Assembly (NCBI RefSeq): GCF_900128975.1 | Contig: NZ_FQVC01000003.1 | Location: 248,001 to 312,000 of the forward strand | Source: Devosia limi DSM 17137 | GTDB lineage: Bacteria > Pseudomonadota > Alphaproteobacteria > Rhizobiales > Devosiaceae | DNA length: 64,000 bases | Direction: 5' to 3' | In this document: piece by piece, positions 19,276 to 27,286 of the stretch | Layout of the letters: each line of letters begins with the position of its first letter | Numbering within the stretch: position 1 is the stretch's first letter | Position numbers and translations under genes: made by a program | Notes under the pieces: generated by a model | The model's database searches: none | The model's input: the letters and a program-made list of their open reading frames with translations, nothing else | What the model was told of the DNA's origin: nothing

Positions 19276-20237
19276 TTGTAGACCACCCGGGGATCGAGTT
19301 TGCCGTAGGTGAGGTCGGCCGCCAGGTTGGCGAGCACGATCATCACGGCCAGCAGGAAGAATGCGGCCTGAGCCAGCGGATAGTCCTGGCGCGTAACGGC
19401 CAGCACCAGTTCCCGTCCGACGCCCGGCCAGGAAAAGACGATTTCGATGACGACGATACCGGCGATGGTTTCTGCGAGGGCAGGAAACAGCCAAGTGATC
19501 AGCGGTAGCAGCGAATTGCGAGCCGCATGCCAGGCGACGCGCGAGGACGGCACGCCCTTGGCCCGCACCAGTTCGATATAGTCCTCAGTGCGGTTTTCCA
19601 CGACGCCACTGCGCATCAGCAGCAGGTTTTCGGGCAGGAAGTAAATGATCACGGCGATCAGCGGCAGCGCGAGATGGTGCAAGAAATCCAGTGTCAGGTA
19701 ACGGGCAAAACCTTGTGTGGGACCGGGGTCGCCCATGCCGAAACCGGGGAACCATCCGAGCGTGCTCGAAAACACCGTCAGCAGGGCGATGCCGATGACG
19801 AAACTGGGCGCGCCGCGAATGATCGTGGCGAGGAAGATGCCACCGCGCTCGATCTTGCCGCCGCGTTTGGACCAGCCCACCAGCATGCCGAGGGCCGCCC
19901 CGGCAAAGGCCCCAAGCAACAGCCCCGGCACCGCGATCCACAGCGTATTGCCAATGAGCGGCCAGAGGACTTCCCAGACCGGCTTGCGGTAGAAAAAGGA
20001 CGAACCGAAATCGCCGCGCAGCAGATTGCCCATGTAGCGCAGATACTGATCCCAGAGTGACCCGCTTAGCCCCCACTGCGCGATAAGGGTCTCACGGGCC
20101 GCGTCGGTCATGCCGCGTTCCATCAGAACGGCCGTCGGGTCGGCTGGCATCACGCGGAACATTACGAACATGATTGTGGTAACGGCCCAGACGACCACTA
20201 CGGCTTGCGCAAGGCGGCGCAGAATATAGGCTCTCAT
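19272..20237 (-). CDS. Dipeptide/oligopeptide-type ABC permease (DppB-like)
   Basis: A 321-residue permease starting MRAYILRRLAQAVVV, the classical DppB/OppB opening with one span, followed by the periplasmic PADPTAVL segment, five further spans and the EAA loop VRAKGVPSSRVAWHAARNSL. The start at 20237 is preferred because the longer frame adds a Cys/Arg-rich non-family segment. It is separated from the binding-protein gene by a hairpin that probably lowers its expression relative to that gene. Confidence 0.92.
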   Translation of the reverse strand: MRAYILRRLAQAVVVVWAVTTIMFVMFRVMPADPTAVLMERGMTDAARETLIAQWGLSGSLWDQYLRYMGNLLRGDFGSSFFYRKPVWEVLWPLIGNTLWIAVPGLLLGAFAGAALGMLVGWSKRGGKIERGGIFLATIIRGAPSFVIGIALLTVFSSTLGWFPGFGMGDPGPTQGFARYLTLDFLHHLALPLIAVIIYFLPENLLLMRSGVVENRTEDYIELVRAKGVPSSRVAWHAARNSLLPLITWLFPALAETIAGIVVIEIVFSWPGVGRELVLAVTRQDYPLAQAAFFLLAVMIVLANLAADLTYGKLDPRVVYK

Positions 20238-20350
20238 CGGGTTTTCTCCGGCAAGGAACGGCCACGGGTGGGTACGAGTACGGCTGGTGGCCATGGCGCG
20301 CGGCCACAGGACTTGGCACTGATGGCAGTCAACGCATCGCGCTCTGCAGC

Positions 20351-20380
20351 AAAACGGCCCGCCGCTTTGGCGGCAGGCCG
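20351..20380 (-). terminator. Attenuating terminator between binding protein and permease genes
   Basis: On the - strand a stem GGCCTGCCGC/GCGGCGGGCC (one G-U pair) with a CAAA-type loop is followed by GTTTTGC. It sits only 10 bases past the binding-protein stop, a common arrangement that makes the binding protein more abundant than the membrane subunits. Confidence 0.7.
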
Positions 20381-20389
20381 CTCCTGTAC

Positions 20390-22015
20390 TTAGTTCGGCG
20401 GATAATGCAGTCGACCCTGAGCATCCCAACCGTAACCGGCGGCTTCGAGCGTGGCGCGAGCTGCGTCGATGTCGAACGGGATGGGGGCGAGGTCAGAGTT
20501 ATGCCACATGCCCAACTGGGTCGGCACCGAGCCTTCGCCAGCCGGCACCGCAAAGCCGAGCCAGCCTTCGATTGCCGCGCGCTGCTTATTGGTGGCAAGC
20601 CGCAGAGCCTCACGGAAGGCCAGATCGGTGAACGGCGCTTTCTCGTTGTTCAGCCAGACCAGAAGCGAGCCATGCGAGGGAATTTCGAGAAAGTCGAGGG
20701 ACGCTTCCTGCACCGCAAGGTCGCTCATTGCTGCCACCGGCAGAACCGTCGTGGCAATGTCAGCCGCACCCGAAAGCATGGCCGAACGGATGGCGTCGGC
20801 CTGGCCAAGCGCCAGGCGGCGCAGACCATCATATTGCGGTGCGTTGAAATGGGCGGTGTTGGTGTCGAGTTCGTGGACCTCGTTCATGCGCCAGGTCTTG
20901 AACTTGAACGGACCGCTACCGATCGCCACGCCGTCGGCGATGACATCACGAGCCGTTACGTCCCCTTCATAGTCGGCCCACAGATGCTCGGGCAGAATGA
21001 AGAGGTAGGTCAAAACCGTGGTGACGAAGGCGGCGTCAGAAGTCTTGAGCTTGACCTCGAAAGTGCGCTCGTCGATCACTTCGGCACTTTCCAAGTTGGC
21101 AATGCGCGAGCTCATGGCCGGGGGTTGTGCCTCGACAACCATGTTGATGGTGAAAGCCGCATCTGCGGCAGTGACCGGCTTGCCGTCGTGGAAGGTCATG
21201 CCGTCGCGCAGCACGATGCGTACTGTCTGGGGATCCGTGAATTCCCAGGACTCCGCGGCCCATGGCACGGTCTCACCCTGTGCGTTGTTCTTGGCAAAGG
21301 TGTCGTAGACGAACCGCAGCCAACCCACGGCACCTTCTTCGGCGAGCGGATTATAGGTCGTTACGTCTTCCAGGTAAGCCCAGTCCAGAATACGGTCGTC
21401 GGTCTTGGGCACAGCCGATAGCCAAGGATCTACCAGGCCTTCATGGGCGGCGACCGGCGCCGGGCTGGTTACATTCTCCCATTTGTCGCTGTTCCACAGG
21501 ATGCCGTAAACCGTGTTGGTCGCAGGCCACCAGGGCGCCTGGTCGTAGAAGCGCTGCTGGGCGGCGTAGACTGTTTCAAGGCGCTGAGCCTGATCGACCT
21601 GGCTGCGCTGAGCGGTTGCCAGCGCGGTAAATTCCTCGTCGCACCATTTGGCGCCATTGCGGCGCGCGCCACAGGCGCCAAGGTCATAGAGCCAATAGGT
21701 GGGATCAACGCGATCCGGATCGGCACCGACGGTGAATACAGCCATGTCCTCAAGGCCGCCACCAACCATGATGTTGGAGATGAAGGCACTAAACTGTACT
21801 GGCTGGAGCTGGAAGCTCAGGCCGAGCTTGGCCCATTCTTCGCTCATGACACGGGCAGACTGTTCGTACATCGGCCCCATGTCCGACGCGTAATAGGCAA
21901 TCTGGAGTTCGGGAACCGGCTCACCCAGCGCCTGCGCATGAGCGGTTCCCGTCATAAGCGCGATACTCATCGGCAGCAGCGCCATGGCTCGCCACGATCG
22001 AATAGAATGCTTCAT
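20390..22015 (-). CDS. Family 5 substrate-binding protein with circularly permuted domain order
   Basis: Periplasmic binding protein of the Opp/Dpp importer, 541 residues, signal peptide about 1-28 (ends AHA). The order of family blocks is unusual. Residues about 36-205 (EEWAKLGL, DPDRVDP, KWCDEEF, RLETVYAAQQRFYDQAP) match what is normally the C-terminal part of this family, while residues about 208-541 begin with the usual N-terminal part (YNPL, LRDGMTFHDGKPVTAADAAF) and end at FDIDAARATLEAAGYGWD, exactly where the usual C-terminal part would start. So the chain is permuted at the AGY-x-G junction. Start 22015 follows a GAGGAGG ribosome site. Cargo unknown; the catabolic neighbours suggest an aromatic-derived or acylated compound. 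Confidence 0.9.
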   Translation of the reverse strand: MKHSIRSWRAMALLPMSIALMTGTAHAQALGEPVPELQIAYYASDMGPMYEQSARVMSEEWAKLGLSFQLQPVQFSAFISNIMVGGGLEDMAVFTVGADPDRVDPTYWLYDLGACGARRNGAKWCDEEFTALATAQRSQVDQAQRLETVYAAQQRFYDQAPWWPATNTVYGILWNSDKWENVTSPAPVAAHEGLVDPWLSAVPKTDDRILDWAYLEDVTTYNPLAEEGAVGWLRFVYDTFAKNNAQGETVPWAAESWEFTDPQTVRIVLRDGMTFHDGKPVTAADAAFTINMVVEAQPPAMSSRIANLESAEVIDERTFEVKLKTSDAAFVTTVLTYLFILPEHLWADYEGDVTARDVIADGVAIGSGPFKFKTWRMNEVHELDTNTAHFNAPQYDGLRRLALGQADAIRSAMLSGAADIATTVLPVAAMSDLAVQEASLDFLEIPSHGSLLVWLNNEKAPFTDLAFREALRLATNKQRAAIEGWLGFAVPAGEGSVPTQLGMWHNSDLAPIPFDIDAARATLEAAGYGWDAQGRLHYPPN

Positions 22016-22113
22016 CGTTGTTTCCTCCTCGAAATTGTCCGGCATGTGCTGCCGGCGCCCCGACTGCCTGTCGCTCCCGCTGGGATTGCAGGAGCGCCTC
22101 CTCTGGCATGTCT

Positions 22114-22194
22114 AAAAGTGTATACCAAAACCACTTGTGTCAAACAAATATTGCTAGATAATAGCGCTTCACCGACTAAAGTGGATACACTTTT
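22114..22194. promoter_or_regulatory. Divergent control region with GntR-type palindromes
   Basis: Between the divergent binding-protein and fahA genes the sequence AAAAGTGTAT (22114-22123) is repeated inverted as ATACACTTTT (22185-22194). The right copy is itself a perfect palindrome AAAGTG-GATA-CACTTT (22178-22193). A TTGACA -35 box for the leftward gene lies at 22138-22143. GTATAC-like palindromes are the usual operator type of FCD-GntR regulators, so these are candidate sites for the regulator at 14278. Confidence 0.6.
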
Positions 22195-22223
22195 GGTATT
22201 TTGGCCTGCGTTGGAGGGGTTGC

Positions 22224-23495
22224 ATGCGACACAGTTGGGTTCTGGGGGCGAATGAGCCTGAGTGTGATTTCCCGTTGGCAAACTTGCCTTATGGAGTGTT
22301 TTCCACGCCGGGCAGCGCGCCGCGCTGTGGCGTTGCCATCGGGGATAGCGTGGTCGACCTCGCAGCGCTGAGTGATGCCGGATTGCTGGGCGCAGTGGCC
22401 GCCGATTGTGGTTTTGAGCAAGACACAATCAACGCTTTCATGGCGCAGGGCAGGACGGTTTGGGATGCTATACGCGCCGACTTGACCGAGCTTCTGGCCA
22501 AAGATGGTCGCGCGGCCTTGCGGGACAATGCGCGCTTGCGGGAAACAGCGCTGTTGCCCCTCGGTTCGGTCAGTCTGCACCTGCCGTTCCGTGTGGGTGG
22601 CTACACCGATTTCTTCGCCGGCCGACAGCACGCCGTCAATTCCGGGACAATTTTGCGGGGGGCGAACAACGCCCTTACCCCAAACTGGCCGCATATGCCG
22701 ATCGCCTACAACGGACGCGCCTCCTCGGTGGTGGTCTCAGGTACGCCGGTACGCCGCCCGCTTGGCCAATTCCTAGTTGAAGGCGAGGAGGGGCCGCATT
22801 TTGGTCCCAGTCGCCGACTGGATATTGAAGTGGAGTTTGGGGTCGTCGTCGGCAAGCCGACCGCCCACGGTGACATTCTTAGCGTCGCTGAAGCGCATGA
22901 TCACATTTTTGGCTTCGTCCTGCTCAACGACTGGTCCGCGCGCGATATTCAGCGTTGGGAAGGCCAGCCACTCGGCCCCTTCCAGTCAAAGGCGAGCGCG
23001 ACCACGATCAGTCCCTGGGTCGTGCCGCAGGCGGCGCTCGCCGCTTTCCGTGTGCAATCGCCTGAACGCGACGTTCCGCTGCTGCCCTATCTGCACGAAC
23101 AAGCCGATTATTGCTTCGATATCAATATCGAAGCATGGCTGGGGACTGATTCGGTGGAGCCGGCGCGGCTGGTGTCCACCAACACCAGGCACCTGTACTA
23201 CTCCGCGCCGCAACTGCTCGCCCACCACTCCATTAGCGGTTGCCGTATGCAGGTGGGCGACTTGCTGGGCTCCGGCACAATTTCCGGCCCCGAACGTCCC
23301 CAATTTGGCTGCATGATGGAACAGAGTTGGGGCGGGCGCGACCCGATCCAACTGGATAACGGCCTGGAGCGGATATTTCTCGAAGATGGCGACAGCGTGC
23401 GGATGACCGGTTGGGCGCAGGGCGAAGGCTACCGCATAGGTTTTGGCGTGTGCGACGGACAAATTCTCCCTGCCCATGCCTGGCCAAAGCGGTAG
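22224..23495 (+). CDS. fahA: Fumarylacetoacetase
   Basis: Hydrolyses fumarylacetoacetate to fumarate and acetoacetate, the last step of tyrosine/homogentisate breakdown. The 423-residue protein has the N-terminal SH3-like domain and the FAH catalytic domain. The eukaryote-type active-site stretch is well kept: YTDFFAGRQHAVN with the catalytic His (near residue 133), then PIAYNGRASSVVVSG, DIEVEFGVVVG with metal-binding acids, LNDWSARDIQRWE and SGTISGPE. It heads a rightward operon of four genes. No homogentisate or gentisate dioxygenase is in the window, so the ring-opening step must be encoded elsewhere, or the substrate is a related 2,4-diketo acid. Confidence 0.92.
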   Translation: MRHSWVLGANEPECDFPLANLPYGVFSTPGSAPRCGVAIGDSVVDLAALSDAGLLGAVAADCGFEQDTINAFMAQGRTVWDAIRADLTELLAKDGRAALRDNARLRETALLPLGSVSLHLPFRVGGYTDFFAGRQHAVNSGTILRGANNALTPNWPHMPIAYNGRASSVVVSGTPVRRPLGQFLVEGEEGPHFGPSRRLDIEVEFGVVVGKPTAHGDILSVAEAHDHIFGFVLLNDWSARDIQRWEGQPLGPFQSKASATTISPWVVPQAALAAFRVQSPERDVPLLPYLHEQADYCFDINIEAWLGTDSVEPARLVSTNTRHLYYSAPQLLAHHSISGCRMQVGDLLGSGTISGPERPQFGCMMEQSWGGRDPIQLDNGLERIFLEDGDSVRMTGWAQGEGYRIGFGVCDGQILPAHAWPKR

Positions 23496-23503
23496 CGGCG
23501 TTC

Positions 23504-24355
23504 ATGCAAATCTGCCGTTTCAACGAGAATCGTCTGGGAGTGGTGCGCGACAACCGCGTCTATGACGTGTCGGGGGTCCTCGATAGGCTGCCGGTTTTCC
23601 GCTATCCGCTGCCCGAGCATGACCCACTGATCGCTGCCTTGCCGGAGCTGCGGCCAATCATTGAATCCATGTTGGCGGGGGCGCGTTCTGTCGACCTTGC
23701 CAGCGTGCGCCTGCTGCCGCCAGTGGCCTCACCGCGCAAGATCGTCGCGGCCCCGGTCAACTACCGCAAACATATTGAAGAGGCCCGCAGCGACGCGGCC
23801 ATCCATCATCACCAAGCCATCCTCGACATCGATAGAGCGGGGCTGTTTTTGAAAGCGACAAGCTCGCTGATCGGCCCATCCGACCCACTGATGATCCGTC
23901 ATGCCGACCGCCGCAACGATCACGAAATCGAACTGGTTGCGGTAATCGGCAAGACCGTCGACCGCGTGACGCCGGAGAAGGCACTTGACTGCGTGGCTGG
24001 CTATTGTGTCGGCCTCGACATGACGGTGCGCGGCACCGAAGAGCGGTCTCTGCGGAAATCCGTTGATACATTCAGCGTTATCGGCCCCTGGATGGTGACT
24101 GCTGACGACATAGCAGACCCCGGCCAACTCGTACTGGAGCTGCGAGTCAATGGTGATCTACGCCAGCAAGCGTCAACGGCAGACCTGCTGCGAGACCTGC
24201 CATCGTTAATTGCCCTGGCATCCTCCTTCTACACGCTCAGACCCGGCGATTTGCTCTTCACCGGCACGCCCGAAGGGGTTGGTGCAGTGAAATCCGACGA
24301 CAGCATAGCCGCCTGGATTGAAGGCATCGGCACCATGCAGGTCGCGGTCCACTAG
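23504..24355 (+). CDS. FAH-superfamily hydrolase
   Basis: A 283-residue fumarylacetoacetate-hydrolase-fold protein. After an N-terminal domain beginning MQICRFNENRLGVVRDNRV come the active-site blocks APVNYRKHIEE, the metal-binding HEIELVAVIGK, GYCVGLDMTVRG and RPGDLLFTGTPEGVG. The family includes acylpyruvases, oxaloacetate decarboxylases and 2,4-diketo-acid hydrolases. The start at 23504 lies 8 bases after the fahA stop and gives the standard length; a longer upstream frame runs through fahA. The exact substrate is not predictable. Confidence 0.88.
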   Translation: MQICRFNENRLGVVRDNRVYDVSGVLDRLPVFRYPLPEHDPLIAALPELRPIIESMLAGARSVDLASVRLLPPVASPRKIVAAPVNYRKHIEEARSDAAIHHHQAILDIDRAGLFLKATSSLIGPSDPLMIRHADRRNDHEIELVAVIGKTVDRVTPEKALDCVAGYCVGLDMTVRGTEERSLRKSVDTFSVIGPWMVTADDIADPGQLVLELRVNGDLRQQASTADLLRDLPSLIALASSFYTLRPGDLLFTGTPEGVGAVKSDDSIAAWIEGIGTMQVAVH

Positions 24356-24380
24356 ACCAATATTCATCAAGGATTTCATC

Positions 24381-25076
24381 ATGAACTATGTCGTTGAACC
24401 CATGCCCGTACAAAGCCTGCCCGTGGCCGGAGAGGACGCCCGTTTCCCGTTGCGGCGCATCTTTTGCGTGGGGCGGAACTATGCCGACCATGTGGTCGAA
24501 ATGGGCTTCGTGCCGGAGCGTGAGGCGCCGTTCTTCTTCACCAAGCCGATCGACGCCATCGTTGAGGACGGCGCAACGGTGCCGTATCCCCAACTGACTG
24601 AGAATTTTCACCACGAGGCCGAGTTGGTCATCGCCATCGGCAAGACAGGGAGCAATATTGCAGTCGAGGACGCACTCGACCATGTCTTCGGCTATGCCGT
24701 GGGGAATGATCTGACGCGTCGCGATCTGCAATTTGCCCTGCGCGATCGGAGCCACCCTTGGGATTGGAGCAAGGCGTTCGATAAATCGGCTGTTTGCGGC
24801 GCTGTGCATCGTGCTGTGGCTGGCCAACCTCCAAAAGACGCGCGCATCCAGTTGCTCGTCAATGGCGAAAAACGGCAGGATAGCCCGCTAGCGGCGATGG
24901 TCTGGTCGGTTTCTGAAATCATTGCGGCGCTGTCGACCTCGGTGCAGATTCGCCCCGGCGATTTGGTCTACACCGGCACGCCATCTGGCGTTGGGCCGCT
25001 CCTCCCCGGCGATGTCTGCACTGTCACGGTGACGGGCCTGGGCGCGATTACCACGACCATCGGGCAGCGCGAATGA
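24381..25076 (+). CDS. FAH-superfamily hydrolase (fumarylpyruvate/acylpyruvate type)
   Basis: A 231-residue single-domain FAH-fold protein with FCVGRNYADHVVEMG (catalytic His), the metal-binding HHEAELVIAIGK, FGYAVGNDLTRRDLQ and IRPGDLVYTGTPSGVGPL. The short form resembles fumarylpyruvate hydrolase (NagK-like) of gentisate degradation. The start at 24381 has a GGATTTC upstream stretch and gives the family N-terminus. It overlaps the GST gene by four bases; with a maleylpyruvate isomerase next to it, this pair would convert a ring-cleavage product to pyruvate and fumarate. That pathway assignment is inference. Confidence 0.88.
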   Translation: MNYVVEPMPVQSLPVAGEDARFPLRRIFCVGRNYADHVVEMGFVPEREAPFFFTKPIDAIVEDGATVPYPQLTENFHHEAELVIAIGKTGSNIAVEDALDHVFGYAVGNDLTRRDLQFALRDRSHPWDWSKAFDKSAVCGAVHRAVAGQPPKDARIQLLVNGEKRQDSPLAAMVWSVSEIIAALSTSVQIRPGDLVYTGTPSGVGPLLPGDVCTVTVTGLGAITTTIGQRE

Positions 25077-25720
25077 GTGAGCTGACCCTGCATAACTACT
25101 TTCGCTCATCGACATCGATCCGCGTGCGGATAGCCTTGGCGCTCAAGGGGCTCGATTATGACTATGTGGCCTGGAACCTACGCGAGGGTGCGCAGCAAAC
25201 GCCCGAATATCTGGCGATCAATCCGCATGGGGTAGTGCCCACGCTGGTCGTGGATGGTCAGGCGCTGACACAGTCGATCCCGATCATAGAGTACCTGGAG
25301 CAAACGGTTCCCGATCCGGCTCTCTTGCCGACTAGCCCGCTAGACCGCGCGCGTGTCCGTGGTCTTGCCGCGATGATCGCTTGCGATATTCATCCTCTCA
25401 ACAACCTGAAAGTGCTGACTTATCTGGAGGTGGAGTTGGGCGTTGATACAGAGGCGCGTGCGCACTGGTTCCGGCACTGGGTCCAAATGACATTCGGGCC
25501 GCTGGAAGCGATGTTGGCCAATGACCCGCGAACCGGCCAATTCTGCCACGGCGATAAACCGGGCTTAGCCGATATCTGTCTGTATGCCCAAGTCATGAAC
25601 AATCGCCGCTTTAAGATAGGACTTGAGGACTATCCCACCATAGCGAGAATATACGACGCCTGTAGCACGCTAGCGGCCTTCGTTCAGGGGGCTCCCGAGG
25701 CGCAGCCCGACGCATCATAG
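25073..25720 (+). CDS. maiA: Maleylacetoacetate/maleylpyruvate isomerase (zeta-class GST)
   Basis: A 215-residue zeta-class glutathione transferase. The active-site motif is YFRSSTSIRVRIALALKG (residues ~9-26) with the SSxS(C/I)RVRIAL signature, NPHGVVPTLVVDG supplies the cis-Pro glutathione site, and QSIPIIEYLE binds the gamma-glutamyl group. It isomerises the cis (maleyl) ring-cleavage product to the trans (fumaryl) form, which the FAH enzymes just upstream hydrolyse. Last gene of the operon, overlapping its neighbour by four bases. Confidence 0.92.
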   Translation: MSELTLHNYFRSSTSIRVRIALALKGLDYDYVAWNLREGAQQTPEYLAINPHGVVPTLVVDGQALTQSIPIIEYLEQTVPDPALLPTSPLDRARVRGLAAMIACDIHPLNNLKVLTYLEVELGVDTEARAHWFRHWVQMTFGPLEAMLANDPRTGQFCHGDKPGLADICLYAQVMNNRRFKIGLEDYPTIARIYDACSTLAAFVQGAPEAQPDAS

Positions 25721-25770
25721 ATCCGTCTTAATACCGTGAGTAACGCTGCGCCAAAATATGAGGCGCGCGT

Positions 25771-25899
25771 ATGCCTAACAACGCAGGTGCCGTTGTCTCA
25801 ACACGGGAAGAAATGGGCCACGTGGTCCTGACGGTGTTAGGCATGGTTGCGCAGATGGAGCGGCGCTTCATCAAGGAGGCGCGCAACCGACCGCGTGCT
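25771..25899 (+). pseudogene. Remnant of a serine recombinase (resolvase/invertase)
   Basis: A short frame reads STREEMGHVVLTVLGMVAQM then ERRFIKEARN, which resembles the catalytic-domain helix of Tn3-type resolvases (the part reading like TVLGAIAEFERDLIRER). Neither the N-terminal catalytic Ser region nor the DNA-binding tail is present, so this is a decayed fragment. It sits at the edge of the catabolic island and is probably a scar of past transfer. Confidence 0.6.
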
Positions 25900-25980
25900 G
25901 TGCTGGGGCGTCCTGGCGATGGCGATCACGAGTGGGATCGGCGCGGCTTTCGCGTGGTGACCTGCATCGGCATAGAAGGC

Positions 25981-26292
25981 TCAGTCGTCATGATTGTCGT
26001 CGTGACCGCGGCGAGCCTGGTTGTCATCGTCACCATCTTCGTCTTCGCCGTATTGTGTCGGCGCCATCATGTTGGCTGCGACAAGATCCGCCTCGGTGCA
26101 CAGCACCGTGCCCGTCACGCGACCGCCCGGCAGCATGAAGGTGCTCTCGGTCTGGCTGCCGACGCCGGCGGCCTGGCAGTGGCTGTAGATAAGATCGGGC
26201 GTGAGCTGCGCCCGGACGTCGCCGGCCAGAGCCGGCAATGCCGCGCTCAGGCTGCAAAGCACGACGGCAATTCCGATGGTTGATGTGTTCAT
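25981..26292 (-). CDS. Small secreted protein with acidic C-terminus
   Basis: A 103-residue protein with a signal peptide ending ALA (about 1-23), a middle part with two Cys (SHC and VLC) and a tail almost entirely of Asp/Glu/His/Asn (EDEDGDDDNQARRGHDDNHD). No family recognised. The acidic, His-bearing tail could bind metal ions. The start at 26292 is chosen because it gives a clean signal peptide; it lies one base from the ApbE stop, so it ends the redox operon. It shares an acidic stretch style with the sensor kinase of the same locus. Confidence 0.75.
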   Translation of the reverse strand: MNTSTIGIAVVLCSLSAALPALAGDVRAQLTPDLIYSHCQAAGVGSQTESTFMLPGGRVTGTVLCTEADLVAANMMAPTQYGEDEDGDDDNQARRGHDDNHDD

Positions 26293-26293
26293 T

Positions 26294-27286
26294 TTAGTTC
26301 TCCTTTGATGATTGGAATGATGTGATCGCGTCCGGAGCCGTGCCGGGGAGCCGGTCGATGAACAGGGCCTCGATGCCCTGCCGGCTGGCAAGTTCGGCGC
26401 CGGTTCCGGGGCCAAGCACCAGCAGGGCAGTTGCCCAGGCATCGCCCCCCATACAGGTGGCAGCCATGACGGTGACGGCGGCCGGGCCATCGGCGAGCGG
26501 TGCCCCATGACGCGGGTCCATGGTATGGCCGTAGCGGATGCCGTCGCGCTCGACGAAGTGCCGGTAGTCGCCGGACGTGGCGACGGCGCCCTCGCTCAGT
26601 TCGATCACGCCTTCCACCGCGCGGTGACCAGTTTGCGGCTTCTCAACGGCCACCCGCCAGGGCGAGCCTTCAGGCTTGCCGCCAGCTGCACGCAATTCGC
26701 CATCGATCGAGACGAGAAAATGCTCGACACCATGGGCCATCAGCACGCTGGCCAGTTCGTCGACGCCAAATCCCTTGGCAATGCCGGAAAGGTCGAGCGT
26801 CACCGCAGCAAGCTTGCGGACCCGCTGCTGGGCGTGGTCGAGTTCGAGGCAGAGATGGGCCGGGCGTCGAGCAACGGTAGTTTTGGCATCCGGCCACTTC
26901 TGGTCGCTGCTGGCAGCCTGGCTGCCAAATCCCCAGGCAGCCACGAGGTCGCCCACGCCGATATCGAAGGCACCCTCCGACAATCGGCCGATCTCCAGCG
27001 CTGCCGCCAGCACCGTGAAGAGTTCCTCGGGCATCTTGCACCAGATTCCTGTCGGCGCGCGGTTGAGCCGCATCAGTGCCGAATCCGGTTTCCACGTCGA
27101 CATCTGGGCGTCGACCGCATCGACCGCCGCCTGCAGATCGCGGTTCAGTCCGGATCGGACCGCGTCGCCACGGGCATAGAATACCGCCGAGTAGCGCGTC
27201 CCCATGGTGGCGCCGCTGAACACCTGCCGCTCCAGCGGCAGGATCATCAAGTCCGGCTGGCGCCCTTCGCTGCGTTCAATAGGCAT
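26294..27286 (-). CDS. apbE: FAD:protein FMN transferase ApbE
   Basis: ApbE transfers FMN from FAD to Ser/Thr of exported or membrane proteins. Visible blocks are MGTRYSAVFYA, MSTWKPDSALMRLN, the nucleotide-binding VTLDLSGIAKGFGVDEL, and the catalytic-region GHTMDPRHGAP with the Asp/His set. The 330-residue version beginning MPIERSEG overlaps the upstream reductase gene by 11 bases; longer starts are possible. I see no clear signal peptide on this start, so whether it acts in the periplasm is open. Its likely client is the DUF2271 protein at 29480 in the same operon. Confidence 0.9.
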   Translation of the reverse strand: MPIERSEGRQPDLMILPLERQVFSGATMGTRYSAVFYARGDAVRSGLNRDLQAAVDAVDAQMSTWKPDSALMRLNRAPTGIWCKMPEELFTVLAAALEIGRLSEGAFDIGVGDLVAAWGFGSQAASSDQKWPDAKTTVARRPAHLCLELDHAQQRVRKLAAVTLDLSGIAKGFGVDELASVLMAHGVEHFLVSIDGELRAAGGKPEGSPWRVAVEKPQTGHRAVEGVIELSEGAVATSGDYRHFVERDGIRYGHTMDPRHGAPLADGPAAVTVMAATCMGGDAWATALLVLGPGTGAELASRQGIEALFIDRLPGTAPDAITSFQSSKEN

